Source: Oscillospiraceae bacterium
Lineage (GTDB): Bacteria > Bacillota > Clostridia > Oscillospirales > Oscillospiraceae
Direction: 5' to 3'
Assembly: GCA_017458065.1 (NCBI GenBank)
Contig: JAFTGD010000042.1
Location: 124,001 to 188,000 of the forward strand
DNA: 64,000 nucleotides
Shown: positions 52,320 through 61,032 of the stretch, piece by piece
How the letters are laid out: each line of letters starts with the position of its first letter
How positions within the stretch are numbered: the stretch's first letter is position 1
Made by a program: the position numbers and the translations under genes
Notes under the pieces: model-generated
Database searches by the model: none
Told to the model about the DNA's origin: nothing
The model's input: the letters and a program-made list of their open reading frames with translations, nothing else

Positions 52320-52637
52320 TCCGCAGGGGCAACAAAAACGCCCCTGACAGAAAACGTTCTTCTGTCAAGGACGAATAAATGCTTATCCGCGGTGCCACCT
52401 TGATTCACGGTCTGACCCGTGCGCTTGTCAGGATACCGTCATATCCCCGGCAACTGACGTATGCCTCCACGTTGCAGAATACTCTGTGCGCATCCGCGCA
52501 CATTTGACTGCACCCTCGGCGGTCCATTTGACAAGCTGTTTCTCACCTGACTCTCAGCATCGCAGGCTCTCTGTGGAGGCATTTTTGCCGTTATCTCCGC
52601 TTCATCGGTTTAACGTATTGAATTGCTGTGAATTTTA
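52320..52637 (-). promoter_or_regulatory. Tryptophan T-box leader
   Basis: The leader starts just after the -10 TAAAAT at 52637-52632. Stem I carries a candidate specifier TGG (52526-52524), followed by ACCGCC. The T-box sequence AAGGTGGCACCGCGG is at 52401-52387. The terminator stem CCTTGACAGAA / TTCTGTCAGGGG (52370-52341) ends in GCGTTTTTG. Uncharged tRNA-Trp would stabilise the antiterminator and turn on trpDCFBA. Confidence 0.93.
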
Positions 52638-52660
52638 CCACTGTCAAACCCACTTGTCAA
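52632..52660 (-). promoter_or_regulatory. Promoter of the trp operon
   Basis: On the minus strand TTGACA (52660-52655), 17 bases, TAAAAT (52637-52632), directly before the T-box leader. Confidence 0.85.
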
Positions 52661-52693
52661 GTTTGGTTTCCCGAGATTTTTTAAAAATTTATA

Positions 52694-52757
52694 AAGGTAC
52701 CTTGACAAGTCGCTTTTCGTGTGCTATCCTGTAGCCAAGGTAAAACAAAGGTACCTA
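52694..52757 (+). promoter_or_regulatory. MarR promoter with two AAGGTACCT operators
   Basis: TTGACA (52702-52707), 17 bases, TATCCT (52725-52730). Palindromes AAGGTACCTT (52694-52703) and AAGGTACCTA (52748-52757) bracket it, the first touching the -35 box. This fits autorepression by the MarR protein. Confidence 0.8.
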
Positions 52758-52785
52758 ATGAATATTGCTTTGAAAGGATTTTTCT

Positions 52786-53544
52786 ATGTCTGAAATCAAC
52801 AACAAATGTCCCGGCTGCGGCCGTCAATGTGATCTGAGCGCTCCGAGCTGCCCCCGCGGCGAAGCGTATGCAAGAGGAGAGGCCCCGGATGTCCAGAACA
52901 CGGAACACACCTCCCGGGGGCATCACGAACACATGGGGAAAGCCGGAAATCATGACGGCCACCGTCATGATCATCCGGAAGATGAGGCAGTCAGCAGTTT
53001 CCGGTGCGGTCATGAAGGCCACGACCGCGATAACCGCGGTCCCAGACCACCCAAACTCAGTGACGAACAGTACACGCTCCTGAATACAGAGGAAAAGCTT
53101 GCCGTTCAGCTCCGTGAACTCGGGCACATGAGCCGCCATCATTTGGAGAGCAAAGGCGGACAGGGCAGAATCCTGAGTATTCTCGCCCAGGAGGGCGTTA
53201 TGACCCAGCGTGTTCTTACAGAAAAACTGGGCATTCAGTCCGGATCGGCCAGTGAAGTGATCGGCAAGCTGGAGCGCGCCGGTCTGGTGGAGCGCAGCGA
53301 AAATGAGAATGACCGCCGCACCTCGGATGTTTGCCTGACTGAGCTCGGGCGGGCGCAGAGCGCCGAGGCTACCCGGGAACGTCCTGATCTATTTTCCGCT
53401 TTGAACGAAGAAGAAAAGCTTCAGCTTCTCACTCTACTGGAGAAACTCAGTACCGACTGGAAAACCCGTTTTCCCCGCGGACATCACGGACACGGTATGA
53501 GGAAAGACCATCATCACGGCGAATATCACGAGAGAAACGAATAA
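52786..53544 (+). CDS. MarR-family regulator with Cys-rich and His-rich extensions
   Basis: A 252-residue protein. Residues 1-30 hold a Cys module (CPGCGRQC ... CPRGEAYARG) and residues 43-80 a His-rich stretch (RGHHEHMGKAGNHDGHRHDHPED). A MarR winged helix follows (about 105-220: QRVLTEKLGIQSGSASEVIGKLERAGLVER, ENDRRTSDVCLTELG), then a His-rich tail (GHHGHGMRKDHHHGEYH). Typical MarR proteins are about 140-150 residues, so over 100 residues are metal-ligand-rich additions. It may sense metal or redox state. A FUSC exporter gene lies convergent downstream; its target beyond itself is unknown. Confidence 0.87.
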   Translation: MSEINNKCPGCGRQCDLSAPSCPRGEAYARGEAPDVQNTEHTSRGHHEHMGKAGNHDGHRHDHPEDEAVSSFRCGHEGHDRDNRGPRPPKLSDEQYTLLNTEEKLAVQLRELGHMSRHHLESKGGQGRILSILAQEGVMTQRVLTEKLGIQSGSASEVIGKLERAGLVERSENENDRRTSDVCLTELGRAQSAEATRERPDLFSALNEEEKLQLLTLLEKLSTDWKTRFPRGHHGHGMRKDHHHGEYHERNE

Positions 53545-53550
53545 CGGAGC

Positions 53551-53596
53551 GAGACAGGGAACCCTCTGTAGATGAGGTTCCCTGTCTCTTATTTTG
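53551..53596. terminator. Terminator between MarR and FUSC genes
   Basis: GAGACAGGGAACC pairs with GGTTCCCTGTCTC, then TTATTTTG on the plus strand, between convergent genes. Confidence 0.8.
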
Positions 53597-53607
53597 AGCG
53601 TTATCAC

Positions 53608-54120
53608 TCAGGCGTCTTTCTTCTTCGCTTCCCTATGGAAAAGCTTATCGTAGATCCATGCGATCAGCAGTGCCAGCAGTGCGCCTACAATGGTACCGAT
53701 CAAACGGAAGAGTGCATACCGGATGCGGATCTCTCCCTGCGTTGCGAGTGTCACCAGCGCGAAGGTAATGCAGCTGACCTTGGCAGCCACCGCGGGCATT
53801 TTTGCAAGGCGGCAGCAAAGCAGGTTCAGTATGATCCCGATGCCGCAGAGCAGCATGAAAAGATACGGGTTCTCAACTGCATTGTCAATGAAAACGACCA
53901 GCAGAGCAAGAACACCGCCGATAATCACACCTTCCACACGGGTCACTCCGACCTTCCAGGTGATTTTCCCACTGTCCTGCGTACACATGATGATCGCTGT
54001 TCCTGCGGAAAGCGCCTGAATGCTTGGGAAAAAATGCACCAGCAGCAGAGAAAGCGCAATCCCGATTCCGATCCTGATATCGATGTTGTTGGGGGTATAA
54101 GAACCGTTTTTCTGTTCCAT
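53608..54120 (-). CDS. FUSC/aromatic-acid-exporter-like membrane protein
   Basis: A 170-residue protein with about five to six predicted helices and no cytoplasmic domain. The pattern (NIDIRIGIGIALSLLLVHFFPS, SAGTAIIMCTQDSGKITWKVGVTRVEGVIIGGVLALLV, RYALFRLIGTIVGALLALLIAWIYDKLF) is that of the FUSC/ArAE N-terminal module. Full family members are much longer, so this is a minimal form. It is the last gene of the long leftward operon starting at 63660 and may export a hydrolysis product. Confidence 0.8.
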   Translation of the reverse strand: MEQKNGSYTPNNIDIRIGIGIALSLLLVHFFPSIQALSAGTAIIMCTQDSGKITWKVGVTRVEGVIIGGVLALLVVFIDNAVENPYLFMLLCGIGIILNLLCCRLAKMPAVAAKVSCITFALVTLATQGEIRIRYALFRLIGTIVGALLALLIAWIYDKLFHREAKKKDA

Positions 54121-54160
54121 CTATAAATCTTCTTTCTGTTATGCCTGAAATCGCGCGCAA

Positions 54161-55381
54161 TCAACCATGTTGTTCTTCCAAAAGGGAAACCATGTCACGG
54201 ATCAATTGTTCTGCGCTGCCTCTGGCATAATGACTTCTGAGCGCCTGATAGCTCACTTTATCGTAATATTCCGCTTCCGGTAAGTAGCCTCCGCCCAATT
54301 CGGAGAATTCCACCACCCAGGTTTTGCCATAGGGTGAAGCAGCTCGCAGCGCGGCCATGGTACTCACGTTCAGCTCTACGCCGCAAAAAAGTATGGCGGC
54401 GTCACCCAATGTCAGAAGCGTAACCCCGGCTTCGTCTTCGCCGGCGATCTCGTATCGACAGCTTTTCGCCGCCCTGGCGGGAGAGGCATCCAGCACCTGC
54501 TGATGCGGATAGAAAAAAGTTGCTTTTTTCACACCGATGGCGTCGATCTCGCATGTCTTCGTTTCGAGCGCCGCCCGCATAACCTGTTCGCCCAGCCGTA
54601 TGCCGAGAATTGTTGTCAGGGCAAACCCGGCTTCGCCCAGGTCAATAAAAACCTGTTCTCCATCCGGCGTCCGATAGTCAAGTCTGGCGCGAAGCGCAGT
54701 CCATTGATCTCCTGTGGCGCCGGTACAATACATGGCAACAATGTCCTCGCTCAGCTGAGACTCCAGAAAGCGCTCCGAGACGCCGGCTATATCGGCAGAT
54801 ACAGCTTTGCCCTCAGGCAGTGTAGAGAATTCGAGACATCCCGGCGCGGCATTCAGCGTATAAACAAGCCCCATAAGACTACTGTCCGCCCGGTCCACAC
54901 GGAGGAAATAGACATTTGGATCTGTAGGACCGTCCTGGTTTACGCCCTGCCACCAGCCGTCGCGGGTTTCAGCCACGCGGTTTACGGTAACATTTGTTTT
55001 TGCTGTACCCACGCCGAGCCGGGCAGGACCGAGAGTTGCTTCTGCCTGCAGAACAGCGGAACGGAACGCGTCCATATAGGCACTGTGCAGAGTTGGACTC
55101 TCCGCAATTTCATAGTGCGGTGTAGAAAGGATGTGCTGAAAATGGACGACGATATGATCGCGGTTGATGCCCAGCAGTTCCTGCGCAGCGTCCAGAAACA
55201 CATTGCGATCGCCCATGACCAGTCCGATATTGACAAGTGCAAAATTCTCTGTCTCTGTCTTCAGCAGCAGTACCTTGACAGAGGGGCAGTCGTGAATGCT
55301 GGCATACCCTTCTCCGGAGTACGGGAGCATGTCCGGGGTCATCACCACTTCGCTGCGGCCGACACCCGCCTGTAAACTCAT
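54161..55381 (-). CDS. Neutral/alkaline ceramidase-like protein
   Basis: A 406-residue protein resembling the N-terminal catalytic domain of neutral ceramidases: VGRSEVVMTPDMLPYSGEGYASIHD at the start, VNIGLVMGDRNVFLDAAQELLG, then IVVHFQHILSTPHYEI in the place of the THTHSGP metal site, and CTGATGDQW. Several classical metal-site histidines appear replaced (HFQHILSTPH), so true ceramidase activity is uncertain; an amidase or lactonase is possible. No signal peptide. ATG 55381 is used with AAAGGGAAA upstream. It sits 31 bases after the SDR gene. Confidence 0.68.
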   Translation of the reverse strand: MSLQAGVGRSEVVMTPDMLPYSGEGYASIHDCPSVKVLLLKTETENFALVNIGLVMGDRNVFLDAAQELLGINRDHIVVHFQHILSTPHYEIAESPTLHSAYMDAFRSAVLQAEATLGPARLGVGTAKTNVTVNRVAETRDGWWQGVNQDGPTDPNVYFLRVDRADSSLMGLVYTLNAAPGCLEFSTLPEGKAVSADIAGVSERFLESQLSEDIVAMYCTGATGDQWTALRARLDYRTPDGEQVFIDLGEAGFALTTILGIRLGEQVMRAALETKTCEIDAIGVKKATFFYPHQQVLDASPARAAKSCRYEIAGEDEAGVTLLTLGDAAILFCGVELNVSTMAALRAASPYGKTWVVEFSELGGGYLPEAEYYDKVSYQALRSHYARGSAEQLIRDMVSLLEEQHG

Positions 55382-55412
55382 TTCTTTTTCCCTTTCTTTG
55401 ATGCTGCCTGTC

Positions 55413-56177
55413 TCAGCCGCGCAGCGAGTATCCGCCGTCAAGGGCGATAATCTGGCCGGTCAGATAGGCGCTTTCTTCACTGGCCAGAAAACAGATCGTC
55501 CCCGCGAGGTCCTCCGATGATCCCAGCCGATGCATGGGAATTTGCGGAAGAAAGTCCGCCGGATCCGCATCCCCCGGGCGTATTCCCTCAATTCTCGGAA
55601 TGGCCCCTTTTGCAACCGCATTCACGGTGATGCTCTCTTCCGCCAGACGCGCCGCCGCATTCAGCGTCAGCGCCCGGACTGCACCCTTTGCGACGGCATT
55701 TTCGAAGCTTTCGTGGATGCCGCCCCTGGATCCCTCCACGCTGGTCATCAGGATGATCCTCGGCGCTCTGCTGCGGCGCAGGCAGGGCAGGGCAGCTTTC
55801 ATCATGGCAAAGGCGCCGCCGACCAGATGATCCATGTTGTGGACCAGCTGATCCCGGGTCAGTTCCTCCATCGAAAGGGCGCTTCCCGTCGCGCCGGTAT
55901 TGGAGATAATCACATCCACGCTTCCGAAGCGCCGCTCAATCTCTTCATAGGTCTCCGTGCGCTCTTCCGCCGGCCCGTCATCTCCCCCGAAGTATGCCTC
56001 GCAGATTCCCGGCAACGCCGCTGCCCGGATCTCTTCCACCAGGGCTTTCGCCCGTTCGGCGTTATGGGTTGTCACCACCACATTCATCCCGCCTGCACAC
56101 AGCGCATGCACGCAGGCAATGCCGTCACCGGCCGTCGCGCCCGCGAAGACGCAGGTTCTCCCGCTTAAAGTCTGCAT
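55413..56177 (-). CDS. SDR-family oxidoreductase lacking the usual catalytic Tyr
   Basis: A 254-residue short-chain dehydrogenase/reductase fold with the cofactor motif GATAGDG (residues 13-19), Ser146 in ILMTSVEG and Lys164 in AVAKGAVRAL. The Tyr that should stand four residues before Lys164 is Asn160. The C-terminus GQIIALDGGYSLRG is normal. Either another residue acts as the acid or the protein does a different reaction. It lies 11 bases after the alpha/beta hydrolase gene. Confidence 0.85.
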   Translation of the reverse strand: MQTLSGRTCVFAGATAGDGIACVHALCAGGMNVVVTTHNAERAKALVEEIRAAALPGICEAYFGGDDGPAEERTETYEEIERRFGSVDVIISNTGATGSALSMEELTRDQLVHNMDHLVGGAFAMMKAALPCLRRSRAPRIILMTSVEGSRGGIHESFENAVAKGAVRALTLNAAARLAEESITVNAVAKGAIPRIEGIRPGDADPADFLPQIPMHRLGSSEDLAGTICFLASEESAYLTGQIIALDGGYSLRG

Positions 56178-56188
56178 GGCAGTTCCCC

Positions 56189-57505
56189 TCAGTTTAAAAA
56201 GCGTCCCGGCGCGCTCAGCCAGCGGTCGGCATAGTCGAACGTGAGCTTCTGGGTATCGCCGAATTCATCTCTGCCCATGTTGTCGAAATTGTGGCCGGCA
56301 CCCTCTACAAACGCAATGGACTTATCCGTGCTCCCTGCATTGTGGAAGATTTCTTCCGCGGCCAGCCCCTCATAGCTTCCGGTCATCCCCATAGCCAGGA
56401 GCGGCACGCTCACATTCCGAATATTTCCCGGTGTGCAATTGAAGGTGTTCTCCCACCGGATGCCATATGCGCCGTCATCCCGGATCGTATAGTCTTCGCC
56501 GGCCAGAACAGACCGGTTGCTCAGATAGGAACGGACTGTTCCGATAAATGCGAACCGGCAGAATCGGGAGACGCTGCTGCCTCCGCGGGGGCGGCGGACG
56601 CTCCGGACGATTTCTCTGGTTTCGCCGCCGTCTTTATGAAGAAGGATATACGGTTCTTTTGTATGGGCAAGCAGGCTCACGTCCTCCGGGAACAGCTTGT
56701 TGCAGGGGCCAAACTGCGCCGCCGCGGGAACTACAAACGGTTCATCTTCAGCATAAAATCCCTTGCCGGCATTCAGCACCGTCAGGCGATCCAACGCCTG
56801 GTGGATTATCCGGTTGTTTCTTTCCGCCTGCGCCTCCAGGAACTTTTTCAGGAAGGCTTCGCTGTAATGGCTGCCGTCGGGGGCATAACCGTTTTTCTCC
56901 TGAAATGGATCAAGCTCCGGATCAATCCGGATACGGCCGTTTTCTTCGACCACCGAAGGATCGATGCTGAACAGCGTCATGGATCCGTTCCCCCAGTTCG
57001 AGTCAAGGGTCATCAATCCGTCTGCAGGAATCAATTCTTCGTCCAGCGTACAGGGTGAAAGCATATTGCTTCCCTGATAAATCCCTGTTCCGTTCTCCGC
57101 TGCAGACTGGTATGCGCTCATCAGCGTTGCACCGCCGCTGTGACCCATCAGGACAACCTTTTCGATCCCCGGATATTCCTTCAGAAACTGCACCACGTGC
57201 AGGATATCGCGCATTCTTTCTTCCAGTGTGGCTCCCGGATCCCGGACCTGACCGCAGAGTGTTCGATAGCCGCGTCTGGCCAATTCCCCGCCGATCGGGA
57301 AGGTGCTGTAATCGTCATCAGAATGAATCACCACGATGCCGATTTTGCTCTTTTCCTCCGGCAGTTCCGGTTCATAAAGCACGCAGCGCATGCAGGACAT
57401 CCCCATCCCGATACGGACGAAATGATCCCGTATGGCAAGCCCGCCGTTCTGATACCCTCCGGCTGTGTAGTGAATGGTTTTTCTTTTGTCATCAAATATG
57501 TACAT
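56189..57505 (-). CDS. Alpha/beta-hydrolase family protein
   Basis: A 438-residue alpha/beta-hydrolase with nucleophile Ser123 in MGHSGGATL, an oxyanion region IVVIHSDDDYSTFPIG and a catalytic His in EGAGHNFDNMG. A large insertion (about 150-330) forms a lid. No signal peptide, so it acts in the cytoplasm. It is 23 bases downstream of the 4-TM protein gene of the ABC operon. It probably hydrolyses the imported ester or amide. Confidence 0.83.
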   Translation of the reverse strand: MYIFDDKRKTIHYTAGGYQNGGLAIRDHFVRIGMGMSCMRCVLYEPELPEEKSKIGIVVIHSDDDYSTFPIGGELARRGYRTLCGQVRDPGATLEERMRDILHVVQFLKEYPGIEKVVLMGHSGGATLMSAYQSAAENGTGIYQGSNMLSPCTLDEELIPADGLMTLDSNWGNGSMTLFSIDPSVVEENGRIRIDPELDPFQEKNGYAPDGSHYSEAFLKKFLEAQAERNNRIIHQALDRLTVLNAGKGFYAEDEPFVVPAAAQFGPCNKLFPEDVSLLAHTKEPYILLHKDGGETREIVRSVRRPRGGSSVSRFCRFAFIGTVRSYLSNRSVLAGEDYTIRDDGAYGIRWENTFNCTPGNIRNVSVPLLAMGMTGSYEGLAAEEIFHNAGSTDKSIAFVEGAGHNFDNMGRDEFGDTQKLTFDYADRWLSAPGRFLN

Positions 57506-57528
57506 ATGATTCTCCTGATTCCGGTTTC

Positions 57529-58188
57529 TTAGTCAATCAGACTGCTGGTTTCATCCGGTCTGTTTCCGCTGGCTTCCTGTGTATATGGTATTCTCTTTTC
57601 CGTCTCTTTCAAAAGCGCACTGAAGACTCCGCATAGCAAAAATCCGCAGAAGCAGACGCCTGTGCTTCCGGATGATTCCGGACGCCGGAGGAGCAGCCAA
57701 ACGATGCTCGCCCCCGCGGCCAGAATGGATGAGAGCCCTGTCAGCGTCGCCGCGTGCTGCAGCGCTTTTGAAGACGCCTTGTATTCGTAGACGGTCATCT
57801 TCTCCGGTGACACAACATATCGGAACAATGCAACCAGTTCCCAAAACAGCCCCATCACCGTAAGGGCTTGAAAACATGTTACATAGACCGAACGGTTGCT
57901 GCCAACCGGCCTGGTCGCTGCCAGCACGAAGGCAGCCGCTGCGACAATCCAAAGCAATCCATATTCGACCCGCAGCCAGACTGCTTTTTTCCGGCTCACA
58001 TTTTGACAGTAATACAGGCCGATGTAGGTCCGCTCGATTCTGAGCCGTCCATCCGCATCAAGCCGCTGTCTCTCTGCATAATCCTCAAAGAAGCGGTGAT
58101 AAGCTCTGCTGTGGAAATTGGAATGCGCATCCTCCGAAGAGAACCGTGCCTCTCTTTGATTGACGAAGTTTACCAGCCGCTCCTTCAT
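57529..58188 (-). CDS. Unrecognised four-helix membrane protein
   Basis: A 219-residue protein I cannot assign. A soluble N-terminal part of about 75 residues (MKERLVNFVNQREARFSSEDAHSNFH) is followed by two pairs of predicted membrane helices, at about 78-130 and 150-200, with a polar linker. ATG 58188 has AAAGGAAG upstream and follows the stop of the ABC ATPase gene within two bases. Its place between transporter and hydrolase genes ties it to the operon. Confidence 0.72.
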   Translation of the reverse strand: MKERLVNFVNQREARFSSEDAHSNFHSRAYHRFFEDYAERQRLDADGRLRIERTYIGLYYCQNVSRKKAVWLRVEYGLLWIVAAAAFVLAATRPVGSNRSVYVTCFQALTVMGLFWELVALFRYVVSPEKMTVYEYKASSKALQHAATLTGLSSILAAGASIVWLLLRRPESSGSTGVCFCGFLLCGVFSALLKETEKRIPYTQEASGNRPDETSSLID

Positions 58189-58190
58189 GT

Positions 58191-59144
58191 TCAGTTCACT
58201 TCCTTTACACGGCAACAGGACACAAAGTGTCCGGGACTGACTTCCTCCAGCTTCTGCGGCTGGCTGCAGGCCTCCGTTGCGTATGGGCAGCGGGAAGCAA
58301 ACCGGCAGCCGGGCTTGGGATTGATCGGAGAGGTAATCTCCCCTCTCATCTGGATGCGCTGCATCGGATGGTCGATGTCGACAGAGGGAATCGCGCTCAG
58401 AAGCGCTTTGGTATACGGATGCAGCGTGTTTTCAAACAGCTCGTCGGTCGGCGCTTTCTCTACCAGCTGTCCGAGATACATGACACAGATGTTGTTTGAG
58501 ATGTGGCGGACGACAGAGAGATCGTGCGTTACAAACATATATGCCATTCCAAGCTCTTCCTGCAGGTCCATCAGCAGGTTCAGGACCTGTGCCTGGATGG
58601 AGACATCCAGCGCGCTCACCGGCTCGTCGCAGACGACAAATTCGGGATTCAGTGCCAGGGCGCGGGCAATCCCGACGCGCTGACGCCGCCCGCCGTCCAG
58701 CTCGTGCGGGTAACTCGCACGAAGTCTCTCATCGATTCCGACCAGATCCATGAGGCGGTTGGTTTCCGCGTCCAGATCCGCCCGTTTGCGAAAACGTCCC
58801 GAATACTGCAGGGGTTCCCGGATGGTCTCTTCAATGGTCATCCTAGGGTTCAGCGAAGAATAGGGGTCCTGAAAAATGATCTGCATCTTTTCCCGAACCC
58901 GCTCCAGCGCGCGGCCTTTGATATGGGTGATGTCTTCTCCGTTAAGCAGCACCTGACCGTCCGTTGCCTCGTGCAGCCGTATAATCGCACGGCCGAGAGT
59001 GCTCTTGCCGCAGCCGGATTCCCCGACCACACCGAGCGTCTCACCTTTCCGGATGGTGAAGGAAACGTCATCGACGGCGTGATTGTATCCCGCCGGAACC
59101 TTAAAATATTTTTTCAGATTTCTGACTTCAATCAGTTCCGCCAT
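58191..59144 (-). CDS. Dipeptide/oligopeptide ABC transporter ATPase (DppF/OppF type)
   Basis: A 317-residue ATPase with Walker [10 protein letters not shown], the Q-loop region [14 protein letters not shown], Walker [13 protein letters not shown] and the C-terminal oligopeptide-type Cys cluster ([15 protein letters not shown] ... CC). The ABC signature reads [12 protein letters not shown], with LDGG where LSGG is usual. It pairs with the next ATPase to drive import. Start ATG 59144 follows GGAGGAG. Confidence 0.94.
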   Translation of the reverse strand: MAELIEVRNLKKYFKVPAGYNHAVDDVSFTIRKGETLGVVGESGCGKSTLGRAIIRLHEATDGQVLLNGEDITHIKGRALERVREKMQIIFQDPYSSLNPRMTIEETIREPLQYSGRFRKRADLDAETNRLMDLVGIDERLRASYPHELDGGRRQRVGIARALALNPEFVVCDEPVSALDVSIQAQVLNLLMDLQEELGMAYMFVTHDLSVVRHISNNICVMYLGQLVEKAPTDELFENTLHPYTKALLSAIPSVDIDHPMQRIQMRGEITSPINPKPGCRFASRCPYATEACSQPQKLEEVSPGHFVSCCRVKEVN

Positions 59145-59147
59145 GCT

Positions 59148-60134
59148 TCACTCCTCCTTTCCGCGCAGACAGCAGCGCACGAAATGACCCGGGGCGATCT
59201 CGCGCAGCTGAGGATGTGCCGCGCGGCATTCTTCGGTTGCGTAGGGGCAGCGAGGACTAAATGCGCAGCCTTCCGGCAAATCTGTGGGATCTGGCGGCAT
59301 GCCGCTGATGGGCTTCAGACGGTTAGCCTGCACGCTGATATCCGGGAGGGAATCAAACAGTCCAATGGTATAGGGGTGCGTCGTGTGTTTATAAATGGAG
59401 CGTTTGTCGCCGTACTCCACAATCTCGCCGGCATAGATCACTGCAACCTTGTCGCAGGTTTCGGCCACCACGCCGAGATCATGCGTGATCAGAATCATAC
59501 TCGTCTGATACTTTTCTCTCAGTTCCCGGATCAGATCCAGAACCTGTGCCTGGATGGTTACATCCAGCGCCGTGGTCGGTTCATCTGCCAGAAGAAGCTG
59601 AGGATCACAGGCCAGCGCCATCGCAATCACCACGCGCTGTTTCATTCCCCCGGAGAACTGATGCGGATACTCGCCGTAGCGTTCTCTGGGGATGTTCACC
59701 AGTTCCAGCATGTCACCGGCGCGTTTGATCAGTTCCTCTTTGCTCTCGGATTTGTTGTGCAGCTGAAGAACTTCCAGGATCTGGTCTCCGACCGTCATGA
59801 GCGGGTTCAACGCCGTCATCGGATCCTGGAAAATCATGGCGATTTTATCTCCACGGATTTTCAGCATCTCTTCCTCGGTCAGGTCAATGAGGTTCACCCC
59901 GTCCAGCTCAATTCTGCCGCCTTTGAAGATGGCAGGGGGATCCGGAAGAATGCGCAGGATCGCACGCGCGATGGTTGTTTTTCCGGCGCCGGTCTCCCCC
60001 ACGAGACCCAGGGTCTCGCCACGTTTCATATCGAAGGAAACCCCGTTTACCGCATGCACGATTTTCTTCCCGGACGTATAGATCACTTCAATATCTTTTA
60101 CTGAGAGGAACGCTTCGTTCTGTTTTTCGCTCAT
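59148..60134 (-). CDS. Dipeptide/oligopeptide ABC transporter ATPase (DppD/OppD type)
   Basis: A 328-residue ATPase with Walker A GETGAGKTT, signature FSGGMKQRVVIAMAL, Walker B LLLADEPTTALD and the C-terminal cluster GCAFSPRCPYATEEC. It forms a heterodimer with the DppF-type ATPase. Its start follows the permease gene within 16 bases. Confidence 0.95.
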   Translation of the reverse strand: MSEKQNEAFLSVKDIEVIYTSGKKIVHAVNGVSFDMKRGETLGLVGETGAGKTTIARAILRILPDPPAIFKGGRIELDGVNLIDLTEEEMLKIRGDKIAMIFQDPMTALNPLMTVGDQILEVLQLHNKSESKEELIKRAGDMLELVNIPRERYGEYPHQFSGGMKQRVVIAMALACDPQLLLADEPTTALDVTIQAQVLDLIRELREKYQTSMILITHDLGVVAETCDKVAVIYAGEIVEYGDKRSIYKHTTHPYTIGLFDSLPDISVQANRLKPISGMPPDPTDLPEGCAFSPRCPYATEECRAAHPQLREIAPGHFVRCCLRGKEE

Positions 60135-60150
60135 TTCTGTTCCTCCTTTT

Positions 60151-61029
60151 TCAGCTTCTCAGCCGCGGATCCAGCGCATCGCGCAGCCCGTCACCGAGCA
60201 GATTGATCGCGAGCACGGTCAAAGCAATGCACAAGCCGGGAAATGCAATGATGTGCGGAGAATACAGGATATCTGCCTTTCCGTCGGCCAGCATGGCTCC
60301 CCATTCGGGCGTGGGCGGCTGAACGCCAAGGCCGATGTAGGAAAGAGTCGCGGCCATGGTAATGGTCATGCCGATGGTCATGGTTGCATTCACGATGGTC
60401 GGGGAAATCACGTTTGGAAGAAGATGCTTGAACATGATCTTTGTCTTTGGGCAGTTGATGGATTCCGCTGCCTCCAGGTATTCTTTTCCCCGTTCTCGTA
60501 GAATCTGCGCGCGCTGGAGACGTACACCGCCAGGAACACCGCCGACGGCCAGCGCGAGAATGGTGTTTCCAAACCCTGTGCCGAGCGAGGCCGAGATCAG
60601 CAGGCACAGCAGCATGCCGGGAATCGAGGACCATATGTCCATGATGCGCATGATAATCGTCTCAGTCGTGCCACCGAAATAACCGGCCACCGAGCCGATG
60701 ACCACGCCGACCGCACTGCCGAGAAGTGCTGTCAGAATTCCCAGAGACAGGGAATACCTTCCGCCGTAGAGGATACGTACCAGGATATCTCTCCCGAGCG
60801 CATCGGTCCCAAACGGATGAGCTGCGCTGGGCTTTGCCTTGGTATTCAGGAGGTCAAACTGATCAATCTTGTAGGGCGAAAGATACGGTCCGATGATTAC
60901 CGCCAGGACAATCAGACAGAACAGAATTGCTCCAAGTTTTGCGCTGGGTGATTTCACCGTGCGCTGCAGTGTTTCCAGGAACATGGATTTTTTCTTCGGT
61001 GCTTTCTTTTCGGATCCTGAATTAGCCAT
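60151..61029 (-). CDS. Dipeptide/oligopeptide ABC transporter permease (DppC type)
   Basis: A 292-residue permease with an N-terminal cytoplasmic stretch, a GTDALGRDILVRILYGGRYSL segment, and the EAA loop YLEAAESINCPKTKIMFKHLLPN that docks on the ATPases. Six predicted helices. Confidence 0.94.
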   Translation of the reverse strand: MANSGSEKKAPKKKSMFLETLQRTVKSPSAKLGAILFCLIVLAVIIGPYLSPYKIDQFDLLNTKAKPSAAHPFGTDALGRDILVRILYGGRYSLSLGILTALLGSAVGVVIGSVAGYFGGTTETIIMRIMDIWSSIPGMLLCLLISASLGTGFGNTILALAVGGVPGGVRLQRAQILRERGKEYLEAAESINCPKTKIMFKHLLPNVISPTIVNATMTIGMTITMAATLSYIGLGVQPPTPEWGAMLADGKADILYSPHIIAFPGLCIALTVLAINLLGDGLRDALDPRLRS

Positions 61030-61032
61030 GGA

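Noticed and set aside
54161-55381. A secreted ceramidase virulence or mucosal factor
   Set aside because: No signal peptide and altered metal-site residues.
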